A stretch of DNA of 13,322 nucleotides. It comes from CAZMRQ01 sp964568795 (lineage in GTDB: Bacteria > Pseudomonadota > Gammaproteobacteria > Comchoanobacterales > Comchoanobacteraceae). A program made the translations under genes and the position numbers. Of this stretch, positions 5,632-13,322 are shown piece after piece. Numbering within the stretch: the stretch's first letter is position 1; each line of letters begins with the position of its first letter. The notes beneath the pieces were generated by a model. That model ran no database searches. It worked only from the letters and a program-made list of their open reading frames with translations, and was not told where the DNA came from. Where the stretch lies: the NCBI GenBank assembly GCA_964568795.1, contig CAZMRQ010000042.1, positions 1 through 13,322 on the forward strand, read 5' to 3'.

Positions 5632-7548
5632 TTGTTCATTAATCCATTTGATACTACCCCCGAAGTTTTAGTCCCACAGGACTGCGATATAGTTTTTGTC
5701 GCCGACATGTTTGTAGAGGACTATGCAGGTGGTGCTGAGCTGACCACCCAGGCCCTGATAGATTCTAGTCCACTGGAGGTGTTTAAGCTGCGATCGAACC
5801 AGCTTACAATAGAGCACCTCGAGAAGGGCGTCGATAAGTTCTGGATCTTCGGAAATTTTGCCAACCTAGACCAGCAGCTGATTCCATCCATCGTGGCCAA
5901 CATGAAGTATGCTGTTCTGGAGTATGACTACAAGTACTGTAAGTATCGATCTCCAGAGAAGCACATGACTGCCGAGAAAAAGCCGTGTGACTGTCATAAC
6001 CAGATGAGTGGAAAGCTCGTCTCGGCATTCTACCATGCTGCAAAGTCACTCTGGTGGATGTCAGAGAGTCAGCAACGGCGCTACTACGATATGTTTCCGT
6101 TCCTTGAGGAGAGTAACAGCACTGTCCTGTCATCGGTATTCGATGACAATTTCTTTGTCGCTGTCAAGGCGTTAAGAAAGAAGTATAAAGACACAGATCG
6201 TTCCAAATGGATAGTCCTTGGCTCTCCTTCGTGGATAAAGGGTCAGGACAATGCTATCAAGTGGTGTGTCGATAATGGCCATGACCACGAGGTCATATGG
6301 GGTCTCAGTTACGAAGACACCCTAGAGCGGCTGGCTCAGGCCAAGGGATTTGTTTACCTTCCAAAGGGCGGCGACACCTGTCCGCGGATGGTCATCGAGG
6401 CTCGTCTTCTAGGATGTGAGTTACATTTAAATGACAATGTCCAGCACAAGGATGAGATCTGGTTCAATACAGACGATATGTTCGACACCGAGGCATACCT
6501 GTATGCAGCCCGTGAGAGGTTTTGGAATGCCATAAAGCAGGACATGGCATACAGGCCGACAATCAGTGGGTACACCACAACATTGGACTGTGATAAGAAT
6601 GGTTATCCATGGAGACAGTCGATCAGGTCGCTCCTGGGGTTCTGTGATGAGGTCGTCGTAGTCGATGGTGGTTCAACAGATGGAACGTGGCAGGCCTTAC
6701 AGGAGATGGCTAGAGAGGACGAGAGGATAAACGTGTATGAGGTCAGGCGTGACTGGAGCGATAAGCGCTTCGCTGTGTTTGACGGTGCTCAAAAAGCTGA
6801 GGCTCGGTCACGATGTACAGGTGAATTCTGCTGGCAGCAGGATGCAGATGAGATCGTCCATGAGAATGACTACGATAAGATTGTAAACTTGGCAGTAAAT
6901 TTCCCCAAACATGCTGACCTAATCTCGCTTCCTGTTATCGAGTACTGGGGCGGTCACGAGAAAGTTAGAATGGATATCAATCCGTGGAAATGGCGATTTA
7001 GTAGGAATGTTGACCATATTACACACGGAATACCCCAGCAACTAAGACGACAGGACGATGATGGGAACCTATATGCTGCCCAGGGGACTGATGGCTGTGA
7101 CTATGTTCACGCGGAGACATATGAACTAGTCCCACACATGAGTTTTTACACTGAGGATATTCACAACTGCAGAATGGCAGCCCTCGCAGGTAATAATGAC
7201 GCCATGCAGCACTACCAGCGCTGGTTTAATGGCTTAATCGACACCCTTCCAGGCGTCCATCATTATAGCTGGTATGACCTTGAGAGAAAGATTAATACGT
7301 ATAAGAATTATTGGTCAAAGCACTGGCAGAGCTTATATGATATCCAGCAGGAGGACACGGCTGACAACAATATGTTTTTTAACATGCCATGGTCTGACGT
7401 CACACAGGATGATATAAGCGAATTGGCCTCGAGGCTTAAGAATGAGATGGGTGGGTGGATTTTTCATCGCCGTGTTGATTTTACAGCACCTACACCTCAT
7501 CTATCTGCTCCGCATGGGCAGCCTGAAATTATGAAAGATAGCACCTAG
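5632..7548 (+). CDS. Bifunctional glycosyltransferase: GT4-like domain fused to GT2 domain
   Basis: This 638-aa protein starts at TTG 5632 behind AAGGAGAG. Residues 1-300 look like a GT-B (GT4-type) enzyme. They include an N-terminal GGAEL motif (33-37) that usually lines the acceptor site, and KGGDTCPRMVIEARLLGC (245-262), which matches the sugar-nucleotide-binding 'E-x7-E/eAmA.G' segment. Residues 310-500 are a GT-A (GT2-type) domain with VVVVDGGSTDGT (341-352) and the DXD motif in QQDADEI (402-408). An insertion at about 98-125 carries C103, H111, C119, C121 and H122 and may bind metal. The two halves could add two sugars in sequence. The gene heads a tightly packed island. Donor and acceptor cannot be read from sequence. 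Confidence 0.85.
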   Translation: MFINPFDTTPEVLVPQDCDIVFVADMFVEDYAGGAELTTQALIDSSPLEVFKLRSNQLTIEHLEKGVDKFWIFGNFANLDQQLIPSIVANMKYAVLEYDYKYCKYRSPEKHMTAEKKPCDCHNQMSGKLVSAFYHAAKSLWWMSESQQRRYYDMFPFLEESNSTVLSSVFDDNFFVAVKALRKKYKDTDRSKWIVLGSPSWIKGQDNAIKWCVDNGHDHEVIWGLSYEDTLERLAQAKGFVYLPKGGDTCPRMVIEARLLGCELHLNDNVQHKDEIWFNTDDMFDTEAYLYAARERFWNAIKQDMAYRPTISGYTTTLDCDKNGYPWRQSIRSLLGFCDEVVVVDGGSTDGTWQALQEMAREDERINVYEVRRDWSDKRFAVFDGAQKAEARSRCTGEFCWQQDADEIVHENDYDKIVNLAVNFPKHADLISLPVIEYWGGHEKVRMDINPWKWRFSRNVDHITHGIPQQLRRQDDDGNLYAAQGTDGCDYVHAETYELVPHMSFYTEDIHNCRMAALAGNNDAMQHYQRWFNGLIDTLPGVHHYSWYDLERKINTYKNYWSKHWQSLYDIQQEDTADNNMFFNMPWSDVTQDDISELASRLKNEMGGWIFHRRVDFTAPTPHLSAPHGQPEIMKDST

Positions 7549-8276
7549 TGTCATCTTTTGTTGTCGTCACCCCGGCATTTAACTGTGCTGATAATATTCG
7601 CCAGACTATCCTGAGCGTTGTTGCGCAGTCATATGACAAGTGGAGGATGATCATAATAGATGACGTTTCTACAGATCACACAGGAGATATTTGCAGTCAT
7701 ATTGCTCGTGAATATGGTGTCAGTGATAGAATTAGCGTAATTACTAGGACGGAAAAGTTTGGCGAGACAAGGAACACTTACGATATATGTTCACCGCTAG
7801 ATGACAACGATATTATAGTCCGCTTAGATGGCGGCGACTGGATCACTGATATTGATTGTTTTCATATTTTGGACAAGGCGTACAAAGAGACCAATGCGGC
7901 TGTTTTATGGACAGGTCACAGGTGGGCATACACAGGACATAATATATCTGGTCCAATAGACACTAGTGTTTCGCCATACAAGCAGCCGTGGAAGTCATCT
8001 CACTTAAAGACGTTTAGAAAGTCTTCATTTAATGGCATTAATAAGGCTAATTTTTTAGACGATGAGGGCAATTGGATAATGATAGCCTGCGATCAGGCTG
8101 TATTTTTACCTATGCTTGAGAAGGCGTGGCGTGAAAACAAGCCCACTGTATTTTTAGGTGCCTGTATGTATCATTACTCTATCAATTTAGAAGATCCCGG
8201 CCTTTTTAGCACTTTACGATCTAAAAATCAAAAGATGAGTGCAGAATGGATTAGGGCTCGTGGTTATATTGAATGA
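7548..8276 (+). CDS. Family 2 glycosyltransferase with altered DXD motif
   Basis: This 242-aa protein starts at GTG 7548, sharing one base with the upstream TAG, so it is probably translationally coupled. The opening VVTPAFNCADNIRQTILSVV and MIIIDDVSTD (34-43) are typical of the GT2 nucleotide-sugar site. The metal-binding motif, usually LDGDDW, reads LDGGDW here (93-98), so the second Asp of DXD is Gly96. That residue normally holds the catalytic divalent metal, so activity may be weaker or use another ligand. The rest of the domain is intact, including the helix 'CDQAVFLPMLEKAW', where the catalytic-base region is expected. The role is transfer of a sugar to the island's glycan, with specificity unknown. 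Confidence 0.85.
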   Translation: MSSFVVVTPAFNCADNIRQTILSVVAQSYDKWRMIIIDDVSTDHTGDICSHIAREYGVSDRISVITRTEKFGETRNTYDICSPLDDNDIIVRLDGGDWITDIDCFHILDKAYKETNAAVLWTGHRWAYTGHNISGPIDTSVSPYKQPWKSSHLKTFRKSSFNGINKANFLDDEGNWIMIACDQAVFLPMLEKAWRENKPTVFLGACMYHYSINLEDPGLFSTLRSKNQKMSAEWIRARGYIE

Positions 8277-9160
8277 GAATATTCTTTGATAATGTTGACT
8301 TTAGGTCATCATCAGGCCCTAATTCATTTGCTTCTAAACTGGCGTCAGCATTTATAGCATCTGGTCATCATATAACACACGAGAATCCAGATTTACAGTT
8401 CTCCTTTATTAGTTCTAATAATAGATTGGCACCCACTGTATTAAGGCTGGACGGCATCTATTTTAATAGCGAGCAGGACTGGGAAGCACTTAATGATCCA
8501 ATAAAAAATAGCTATGATACTGCTGACGCCGTGGTCGTGCAGAGTATCTTTAATAAGAGGTTAGTTACCAGGTATTTTGGTAATCGTGAAAATATTCACA
8601 TTATTAGAAATGGAACGTGCCTTGATATTATTGAGGCTATACCTCCCGCAAATATTAGCGGACTGAGTCGGGATAGGATATGGTTGTGTGCTTCGTCTTG
8701 GCGTCCACACAAGAGGCTTAATGATAACATTAGATACTTTCAGGAGTTCGCTCCGCCAGATGCGTTTCTTTTAATTGCGGGAAATAATATACCAGATGAC
8801 ATAGACGACCAGAGGATAAGAAAGCTTGGCAATTTAGACTGGCAGCAGCTAATATCAGTCATGAAGGCATCCTCACACTTCTTGCACCTGGCATGGCTTG
8901 ATCACTGTCCGAATGTTGTCGTAGATGCCCGCGCAGCAGGATGCCACATTGTATGCTCTTCCTCAGGTGGGACTGAAGAGATAGTTGGACTCAATGCCAC
9001 CACAATTGAAGAGGGCGTCTGGAACTTAGAGCCTACCAGATTGTATCATCCACCCCCACTAGATTTTAATAACATGAGGAAAAGTTTAAATTACGACAGC
9101 AATTTAGATATAATATATGCTGCAGAACAGTACTTAAGTACTCTTAAATTAGAGAATTAA
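8273..9160 (+). CDS. Family 4 glycosyltransferase (GT-B)
   Basis: This 295-aa protein overlaps the previous gene by 4 nt (ATGA). The N-terminal GPNSFASKLASAF (15-27) is the short loop-helix that opens GT4 enzymes. VLRLDGIYFN (56-65) and VVVQSIFNK (87-95) belong to the acceptor half. WRPHKRL (143-149) is the K-R-L motif where the second half starts. HCPNVVVDARAAGC (211-224) followed by SSSGGTEEIVG matches the GT4 nucleotide-sugar site, though the first Glu of the usual E-x7-E is replaced by Asp218. It is shorter than typical GT4 proteins (350-400 aa), as seen for compact phage versions. It presumably adds one residue to the same glycan as its neighbours. Confidence 0.85.
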   Translation: MRIFFDNVDFRSSSGPNSFASKLASAFIASGHHITHENPDLQFSFISSNNRLAPTVLRLDGIYFNSEQDWEALNDPIKNSYDTADAVVVQSIFNKRLVTRYFGNRENIHIIRNGTCLDIIEAIPPANISGLSRDRIWLCASSWRPHKRLNDNIRYFQEFAPPDAFLLIAGNNIPDDIDDQRIRKLGNLDWQQLISVMKASSHFLHLAWLDHCPNVVVDARAAGCHIVCSSSGGTEEIVGLNATTIEEGVWNLEPTRLYHPPPLDFNNMRKSLNYDSNLDIIYAAEQYLSTLKLEN

Positions 9161-9164
9161 TATT

Positions 9165-10433
9165 ATGAAACTGACAAGAAATTATGACAACTATGAAGAT
9201 TACATAAATTTTCAAAAGCAAAAAACTACGAATCCTGAGAAACGACAGAAGTGGTTAAATGAAGAGTGGCGATCTAAGATAGACGGATTTAGAGTTGAGT
9301 TTCATAAGCTGTCTGAGTTTTTAACTCCTGAAAAGAAGTGCCTGTGCCTTGGTGCACGCACTGGACAGGAAGTTGTTGCCCTTCATGAGATGGGAATTAC
9401 GGATTCAATTGGTATTGACATAATACCACAGGAGCCTTATGTTATTGTAGGTGATATCCATAACCTAGACTTTCCAGATAATACATTTGATTTTATCTAC
9501 ACAAATATTATGGATCATTCTATAGACCCGCAAAAGATGATCAGTGAGGCAGAGCGAGTTTTAAAGGTAAACGGTGTTATGATGATTCAGATTCAACTTG
9601 GAGTTAACCAAGACGAGTACACTGAATTTATTGTTGACAATCCTTTCCTAGATATTGTCACGTTGTTTAACTCATCTTACTGTACACATATCGGCTTTCT
9701 TAATAGTGCTCAACAATCAAACTTTGCAGGAATGAATTTTGAACTAGTTTTTCAGAAGGACGAAAAGCTTACCGAGGTATATGAAAAATACGGCACAATA
9801 CAGACTGTAGATGTGCCAGAAAATTATGTAAAAATTTGGAACGATATTAATTTAAAGATCCAGACTAGTAAGCTTGACAGCGCTAGGATTATTGATAAGC
9901 TTGAAAGGGAGAATATTTTAGCTGGACTGATGCGTCGTGCGTATTACTTGACTAGGGTTGCTGAAATTCATGAAGTTAAAAATATTGCTGAGGTTGGAAC
10001 TGCAGAAGGTTGGCAGTTTTATACGTTCTGCGAGTACGCTGACTCTGTCGGTGGTCATGTTACGACATGCGATCCTAGGGATGTTAGGCATCCTGATTAT
10101 ATTAGAAAATTTGAGCATGAAAAGGGAGTTGGAAAGTTTATCAATGCAACCAGTGCTGAAATGTCTGCTGTAATCTCTGATATTGACATGTTTTATATTG
10201 ATGGCTTACATGACAAAGGAACTGTGATAGCTGATATTATTAATTTAAAAAATACACAGTCTATAACACAGGCACCTATCTGGATACTTGACGACTTTGA
10301 TATTAGATTTGGTTGTTGGGATGATATAGCACAGGTCTGTAGTATGTCAGGAAAATTTAAGGTGTATAGGGTCGGTAAAACTGCTAGCGGATATGACAGT
10401 CACCAGGCGATGTTTCCCGGTAGAATTACATAA
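9165..10433 (+). CDS. Fusion of two SAM-dependent methyltransferase domains
   Basis: This 422-aa protein starts 4 nt after the GT4 gene. Residues 50-195 are a class I (Methyltransf_11-like) domain: LCLGARTGQEV (60-70) is motif I, SIGIDII (81-87) holds the acidic residue that binds the SAM ribose, and GDIHNLDFPDNTFDFIYTN (96-114) covers motifs II-III. Residues 230-422 form a second class I domain of the Methyltransf_24/cephalosporin-hydroxylase-like kind, with IAEVGTAEG (274-282) as motif I and FYIDGLHDKG (343-352) carrying the acidic metal or substrate residues. The order suggests two successive methylations, or one active domain with one structural partner. The target is probably the sugar or lipid-linked glycan built by the neighbours. 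Confidence 0.8.
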   Translation: MKLTRNYDNYEDYINFQKQKTTNPEKRQKWLNEEWRSKIDGFRVEFHKLSEFLTPEKKCLCLGARTGQEVVALHEMGITDSIGIDIIPQEPYVIVGDIHNLDFPDNTFDFIYTNIMDHSIDPQKMISEAERVLKVNGVMMIQIQLGVNQDEYTEFIVDNPFLDIVTLFNSSYCTHIGFLNSAQQSNFAGMNFELVFQKDEKLTEVYEKYGTIQTVDVPENYVKIWNDINLKIQTSKLDSARIIDKLERENILAGLMRRAYYLTRVAEIHEVKNIAEVGTAEGWQFYTFCEYADSVGGHVTTCDPRDVRHPDYIRKFEHEKGVGKFINATSAEMSAVISDIDMFYIDGLHDKGTVIADIINLKNTQSITQAPIWILDDFDIRFGCWDDIAQVCSMSGKFKVYRVGKTASGYDSHQAMFPGRIT

Positions 10434-10437
10434 CACT

Positions 10438-11481
10438 ATGAAAAAAATTAAAAATAGCTTAAAAATAATATTTGTTACATTAAACAATAACATCAGTTCG
10501 GGTTCATATAGGATATGGGTGAATGATTATTGTAAGTATTTTAATGATATTGGTGTCGATTCAAAAATAGTTACAGTGAAAAATGTAACAGAAGACATGC
10601 TAAAGGAATCAGACGTTGTAATTATTGGAAAGTGCCTTCACGGTCCTGCTCAGTCGCTATTTAATCAGATTAAGAAAGCAAATCCGAGTATTATAATTGG
10701 AACCATAACACCCCCCAGAGATTTAACTTCTGTTAATTTTGACTTTGTAATGGTAGGATCCTTAGAGGAAGCCGATAGCCTTTCTTTTCATGATAATGTT
10801 ATATTAAATGCCCACATAGAGTCACTATATTATAATTCAGATGTAAAGGTTCATGCCGAGACAGGCGTATTAAAAATATGTTATCACGGTTGGACACCTC
10901 ATCTTTTTTCGTTTGTCGGAGGATTAAAGCCAGCACTTGAAGACTTGTCAAAAATCATAAAAATTGAATTGCATATTATTAGTGAAAAAACTGAAAATGA
11001 GATAAATTGGACAACTGACTTAGGGAAGCCAAATATTCCAATAGTCTATAAAAAGTGGAATATTAATACAATAAGTGATGATATAAAATTGTGTGATATT
11101 GGAATTTGTCCAGGCGTGTATGATTTAACGCAGCAACTGTCTAATGTTAATCAACAGCAAGGAAAGTTTAGTACAGACTATATTGTTAGGTATAAGAACA
11201 AGACAAATAACGGAAGGGCATTGGCTTTTATGTGTCTTGGAGTGCCTGTTGTTGCTGACTTTAGTCCAAGTAATTTTCATTTATTTGGAGATGAAAAAAA
11301 TGGATATGTAGCCCACAGTAAGAATGGGTGGCTTAAATCTTTTATGAGGCTATCTGATTTTAACAACAGAAATACAATAGCTAAAAATGCAAAATTATTT
11401 TTAAATAAAAATTATGATCCTCACGATTGGGCTATGAGATATTATAATTCAATTGTAGACATCGTGAATAAAAGGAATTAA
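10438..11481 (+). CDS. Glycosyltransferase, GT-B (GT4-like)
   Basis: This 347-aa protein is annotated from ATG 10438, 4 nt after the upstream stop. An in-frame ATG at 10393 would overlap the previous gene by 41 nt and give an unlikely leader. Neither start has a clear Shine-Dalgarno. KIIFVTLNNNISSGSYRIW opens the fold, DVVIIGKCLHGP (59-70) ends the first half, and KICYHGWTPHL (146-156) opens the second half. NNGRALAFMCLGVPVVADFS (257-276) matches the GT4 donor-site segment 'N.r.ea...G.PVva'. The distinct feature is the unusual 'LSNVNQQQGKFSTDYIVRYK' stretch before the donor motif. The gene is very AT-rich compared with the first two glycosyltransferases. Substrates are unknown. Confidence 0.75.
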   Translation: MKKIKNSLKIIFVTLNNNISSGSYRIWVNDYCKYFNDIGVDSKIVTVKNVTEDMLKESDVVIIGKCLHGPAQSLFNQIKKANPSIIIGTITPPRDLTSVNFDFVMVGSLEEADSLSFHDNVILNAHIESLYYNSDVKVHAETGVLKICYHGWTPHLFSFVGGLKPALEDLSKIIKIELHIISEKTENEINWTTDLGKPNIPIVYKKWNINTISDDIKLCDIGICPGVYDLTQQLSNVNQQQGKFSTDYIVRYKNKTNNGRALAFMCLGVPVVADFSPSNFHLFGDEKNGYVAHSKNGWLKSFMRLSDFNNRNTIAKNAKLFLNKNYDPHDWAMRYYNSIVDIVNKRN

Positions 11482-11491
11482 GGAATAAGTT

Positions 11492-12250
11492 TTGAAAAAA
11501 ATTGAAAAAGGTTTTTTATACATTGCATTTGGCGAATCTTTTACTAAAGAGGCGCTAATGTCCATTAAGACTCTTAAGAGGTTTAATAGTGAACCAGTAG
11601 CATTATTTACCGATCAAGAAAAAACAGGCGACTTTGATAATCTTGTCGACATATATGGAAAGATACAGCCTCAACATATAAGGGCAAAAGTTGACTTTGT
11701 AGGAAGCTCGCCTTTTGATAAGACTGTTTATTTAGACTCTGATACGGTAATTGTTAGGAATATATCGGACATGTTTGATATGCTAACTAGGTTTGATGTT
11801 GGACTAGTGCATGATTATGCTAGAAAAAGACTAAAGTATTCAAAATTAGTTCCAGAGTATGCTGCAATACCTTACGGATTTTCTGAATTTAATGGAGGGA
11901 TTATGGCGTATAATTCTTCACAGGCGACTCAAGAATTTTTGATTATGTGGCGTCAATATTTTTACAAGTATTATCAGCAAACAAATGGATGGGATCAGGT
12001 TAGCCTTAGGGTATCACTTTGGAATAGCAGTGTTAGGATACATACATTTCCATTTGAATATAATATTAGAGGAAAATCAACAAGAGAAAAAGTTAGAAAT
12101 CTTAAACATGAATTTGGAGAAGATCATCTAGAGCCAAGAATTTATCATATTCATTATGATAGAGAAGTTCATTTTGGAAAATTTAATTATAAGCTTGAAG
12201 ATTTAGAAGAATTTGAGGCTAGAATAATTGAACAGTGTATGGATTATTAA
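11492..12250 (+). CDS. GT-A glycosyltransferase (GT8/nucleotide-diphospho-sugar transferase-like)
   Basis: This 252-aa protein starts at TTG 11492 behind AAGGA (about 11480). VYLDSDTVIV (79-88) contains the DXD motif (D82-S83-D84), which binds Mn2+ and the sugar nucleotide. FNGGIMAYN (133-141) and GWDQVSL (166-172) are the acceptor-side motifs of GT8-like enzymes. HIHYD (219-223) near the C-terminus is the His metal ligand typical of the fold, so a complete active site is visible. Length is normal for a compact GT-A enzyme. It uses a different fold from the GT-B members nearby, which suggests a different sugar or linkage. It is probably soluble, as no membrane segment is seen. Confidence 0.8.
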   Translation: MKKIEKGFLYIAFGESFTKEALMSIKTLKRFNSEPVALFTDQEKTGDFDNLVDIYGKIQPQHIRAKVDFVGSSPFDKTVYLDSDTVIVRNISDMFDMLTRFDVGLVHDYARKRLKYSKLVPEYAAIPYGFSEFNGGIMAYNSSQATQEFLIMWRQYFYKYYQQTNGWDQVSLRVSLWNSSVRIHTFPFEYNIRGKSTREKVRNLKHEFGEDHLEPRIYHIHYDREVHFGKFNYKLEDLEEFEARIIEQCMDY

Positions 12251-12262
12251 GGGGAAAAGATT

Positions 12263-12871
12263 ATGAGTAGAAAAATTTTTATCGATGGCGGCGCTTTAGA
12301 CGGCTGTTCAATTAAGAAGTTTTTGAGAAATAGGATTGAAAAAGATTGGCACGTTTTTAGCTTTGAGCCAAATCCTTATCTCAAAGAGGATTTAGATAAG
12401 GTCGCAAGTCATTTTAGTAACGTAACAATTCATCAAAAAGCAATTAGTACTAAAAATGAAAATTCTGATTTTTATGTTATGTATACACCTGCTTCAATAA
12501 AGGTTAGGGGTGATAAAAAGAAGAATGGATCTAGCTCGCTTTTACATGAAAAAATTGAGTGGAAGCAATTTAAAAATGATTATCTTGGCCATGAAAAAGT
12601 GACTGTTGAGTGTGTAGATTTTTCCGAATGGTTATCTAACAATATACAACCAGAAGATTATGTTGTTCTAAAAATGGATATCGAAGGATCAGAATATGAT
12701 GTGTTGGAAAAGTTAATTGAAGAAGGTACATTCGATTTAATTGATGAGCTTTATATGGAATGGCACGATTATAAAGTTAAAATTCCAAGATCTCGTCATG
12801 ATGAATTATTAAGCAATATACAGAAATATAATCTTAAAAAAATTGATTATAATTGGAACGGTTCAACATGA
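12263..12871 (+). CDS. FkbM-family methyltransferase
   Basis: This 202-aa protein has Shine-Dalgarno AAGGGG before ATG 12263. FIDGGALDGCS (6-16) is the SAM-binding motif I of the FkbM (Methyltransf_21) family. FSFEPNP (32-38) carries the ribose-binding Glu, and VVLKMDIEGSEYDVLEKL (134-151) is the hallmark 'lKiDvEGaE..vL' motif. DELYMEWHDYK (161-171) ends the domain as 'i.vE.h'. Family members O-methylate sugars and related alcohols, so it probably methylates a hydroxyl on the island's glycan. It overlaps the next methyltransferase by 4 nt (ATGA). It is a full-length single-domain member, AT-rich like its neighbours. Confidence 0.88.
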   Translation: MSRKIFIDGGALDGCSIKKFLRNRIEKDWHVFSFEPNPYLKEDLDKVASHFSNVTIHQKAISTKNENSDFYVMYTPASIKVRGDKKKNGSSSLLHEKIEWKQFKNDYLGHEKVTVECVDFSEWLSNNIQPEDYVVLKMDIEGSEYDVLEKLIEEGTFDLIDELYMEWHDYKVKIPRSRHDELLSNIQKYNLKKIDYNWNGST

Positions 12872-13322
12872 TAGTCACTGCTGGATTAGGTTATATAGCA
12901 CATAAAAAAGTGCAAGAGCTTAATAGACTCAGAGAAATTAAAAAAAATAATTCTCAATATAGGATAATTGATATTGGAGGAGGAAAAGAAAAACATGTTC
13001 TTGATAAGTTTGAATTTATTGATGCAACAATGGACTTTAGGGATGTAATAAGGCCTAATATAAAACATTTTTCAGGAAATATTAATGATCCATTTTTATG
13101 GGAAAAAGTTGATGAAGATGTAAAAGAGAACGGAAAATATGATTATTGTATTTGCACACACACGCTTGAAGATATTGCACATCCAGCATACGTTTTAGAA
13201 AAAATTAATCAAATTTCTAAAGAAGGAATTTTATCTTTTCCCTCGAAGTATAGGGAATTTAAAAGGTTTGAACTAGACAAATCAATCAGGGGATACAGTC
13301 ATCATAGATGGATAATCACCTT
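12868..13322 (+). CDS. SAM-dependent methyltransferase (type 11-like), partial at right edge
   Basis: An open frame from ATG 12868 (ATGA overlap with the FkbM gene) runs off the right edge, giving 151 visible residues. RIIDIGGGKEKHVLDKF (32-48) contains motif I (IDIGGG, 34-39). YDYCICTHTLEDIAHPAYVL (91-110) matches the 'fD.v...h.leHv..p..vl.e' segment of type 11 methyltransferases. GILSFPSKYREF (120-131) follows as the motif III strand, where the family often has 'pn'. The C-terminal part is outside the window. Because of the missing stop it would be overlooked by simple ORF calling. It continues the island, and its acceptor is unknown. Confidence 0.8.
   Translation, partial: MIVTAGLGYIAHKKVQELNRLREIKKNNSQYRIIDIGGGKEKHVLDKFEFIDATMDFRDVIRPNIKHFSGNINDPFLWEKVDEDVKENGKYDYCICTHTLEDIAHPAYVLEKINQISKEGILSFPSKYREFKRFELDKSIRGYSHHRWIIT

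Noticed and set aside
5721..6578. Minus-strand open frames opposite the first glycosyltransferase
   Set aside because: The plus-strand protein has complete family motifs across the same DNA, so these are shadows.
10393..10437. Earlier ATG for the second GT-B glycosyltransferase
   Set aside because: It overlaps the upstream gene by 41 nt and adds a leader (MTVTRRCFPVELHNT) unlike the fold. ATG 10438 gives the expected beta-strand start.
1..13322. CRISPR array, insertion sequence or transposase
   Set aside because: No regularly spaced identical repeats, terminal inverted repeats or transposase motifs were seen.

Overview
The window looks like part of the genome of a tailed bacteriophage, most likely a marine, T4-like virus. 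No terminase, capsid or polymerase gene is visible, so the assignment rests on indirect signs. These are dense one-direction packing with 1-4 nt overlaps, fibre-type proteins built from the 'FNEDG...DFRVE...ALFIDA' repeat seen in marine phage structural proteins, a PIN-PhoH ATPase, a one-piece tmRNA, and a long run of glycosyltransferases and methyltransferases beside the fibre genes. The host cannot be named. The tmRNA tag ends in ALAA, which is common in many bacteria.

Region 1 (1-972) holds small accessory genes: the 3' part of a Cys-rich zinc-ribbon-like protein open at the left edge, an unidentified 81-aa helical protein, and a 61-aa Hc1/histone-H1-like basic protein. Region 2 (973-1796) holds RNA and control elements: a possible H-type pseudoknot, a 405-nt tmRNA (1053-1457) with tag ANDSNYSTYALAA, and, on the minus strand, a small sigma-70 region-4-like protein with an N-terminal Cys cluster. 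The sigma-like gene converges on the tmRNA and diverges from the PhoH gene. Region 3 (1818-5567) holds the PIN-PhoH protein, two tandem paralogous beta-sandwich proteins and a 603-aa repeat-containing fibre-like protein with a C1q-like C-terminal head.

Region 4 (5632 to the right edge) is a sugar-building and modifying island of eight genes: a GT4-GT2 fusion, a GT2, a GT4, a fusion of two methyltransferase domains, a second GT-B enzyme, a GT8-like GT-A enzyme, an FkbM methyltransferase and a partial methyltransferase. Genes overlap or nearly touch, so they probably work as one pathway that builds and methylates a glycan. Its place beside the fibre genes suggests decoration of virion proteins, though modification of the host surface is equally possible. 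GC content falls along the island: 33 of 60 bases are G or C at 6661-6720, but only 16 of 60 at 12961-13020. This suggests the distal genes have a different origin.

The most unusual content is the phage tmRNA with its flanking pseudoknot and convergent sigma-like gene, and the glycosylation/methylation island coupled to the fibre module.
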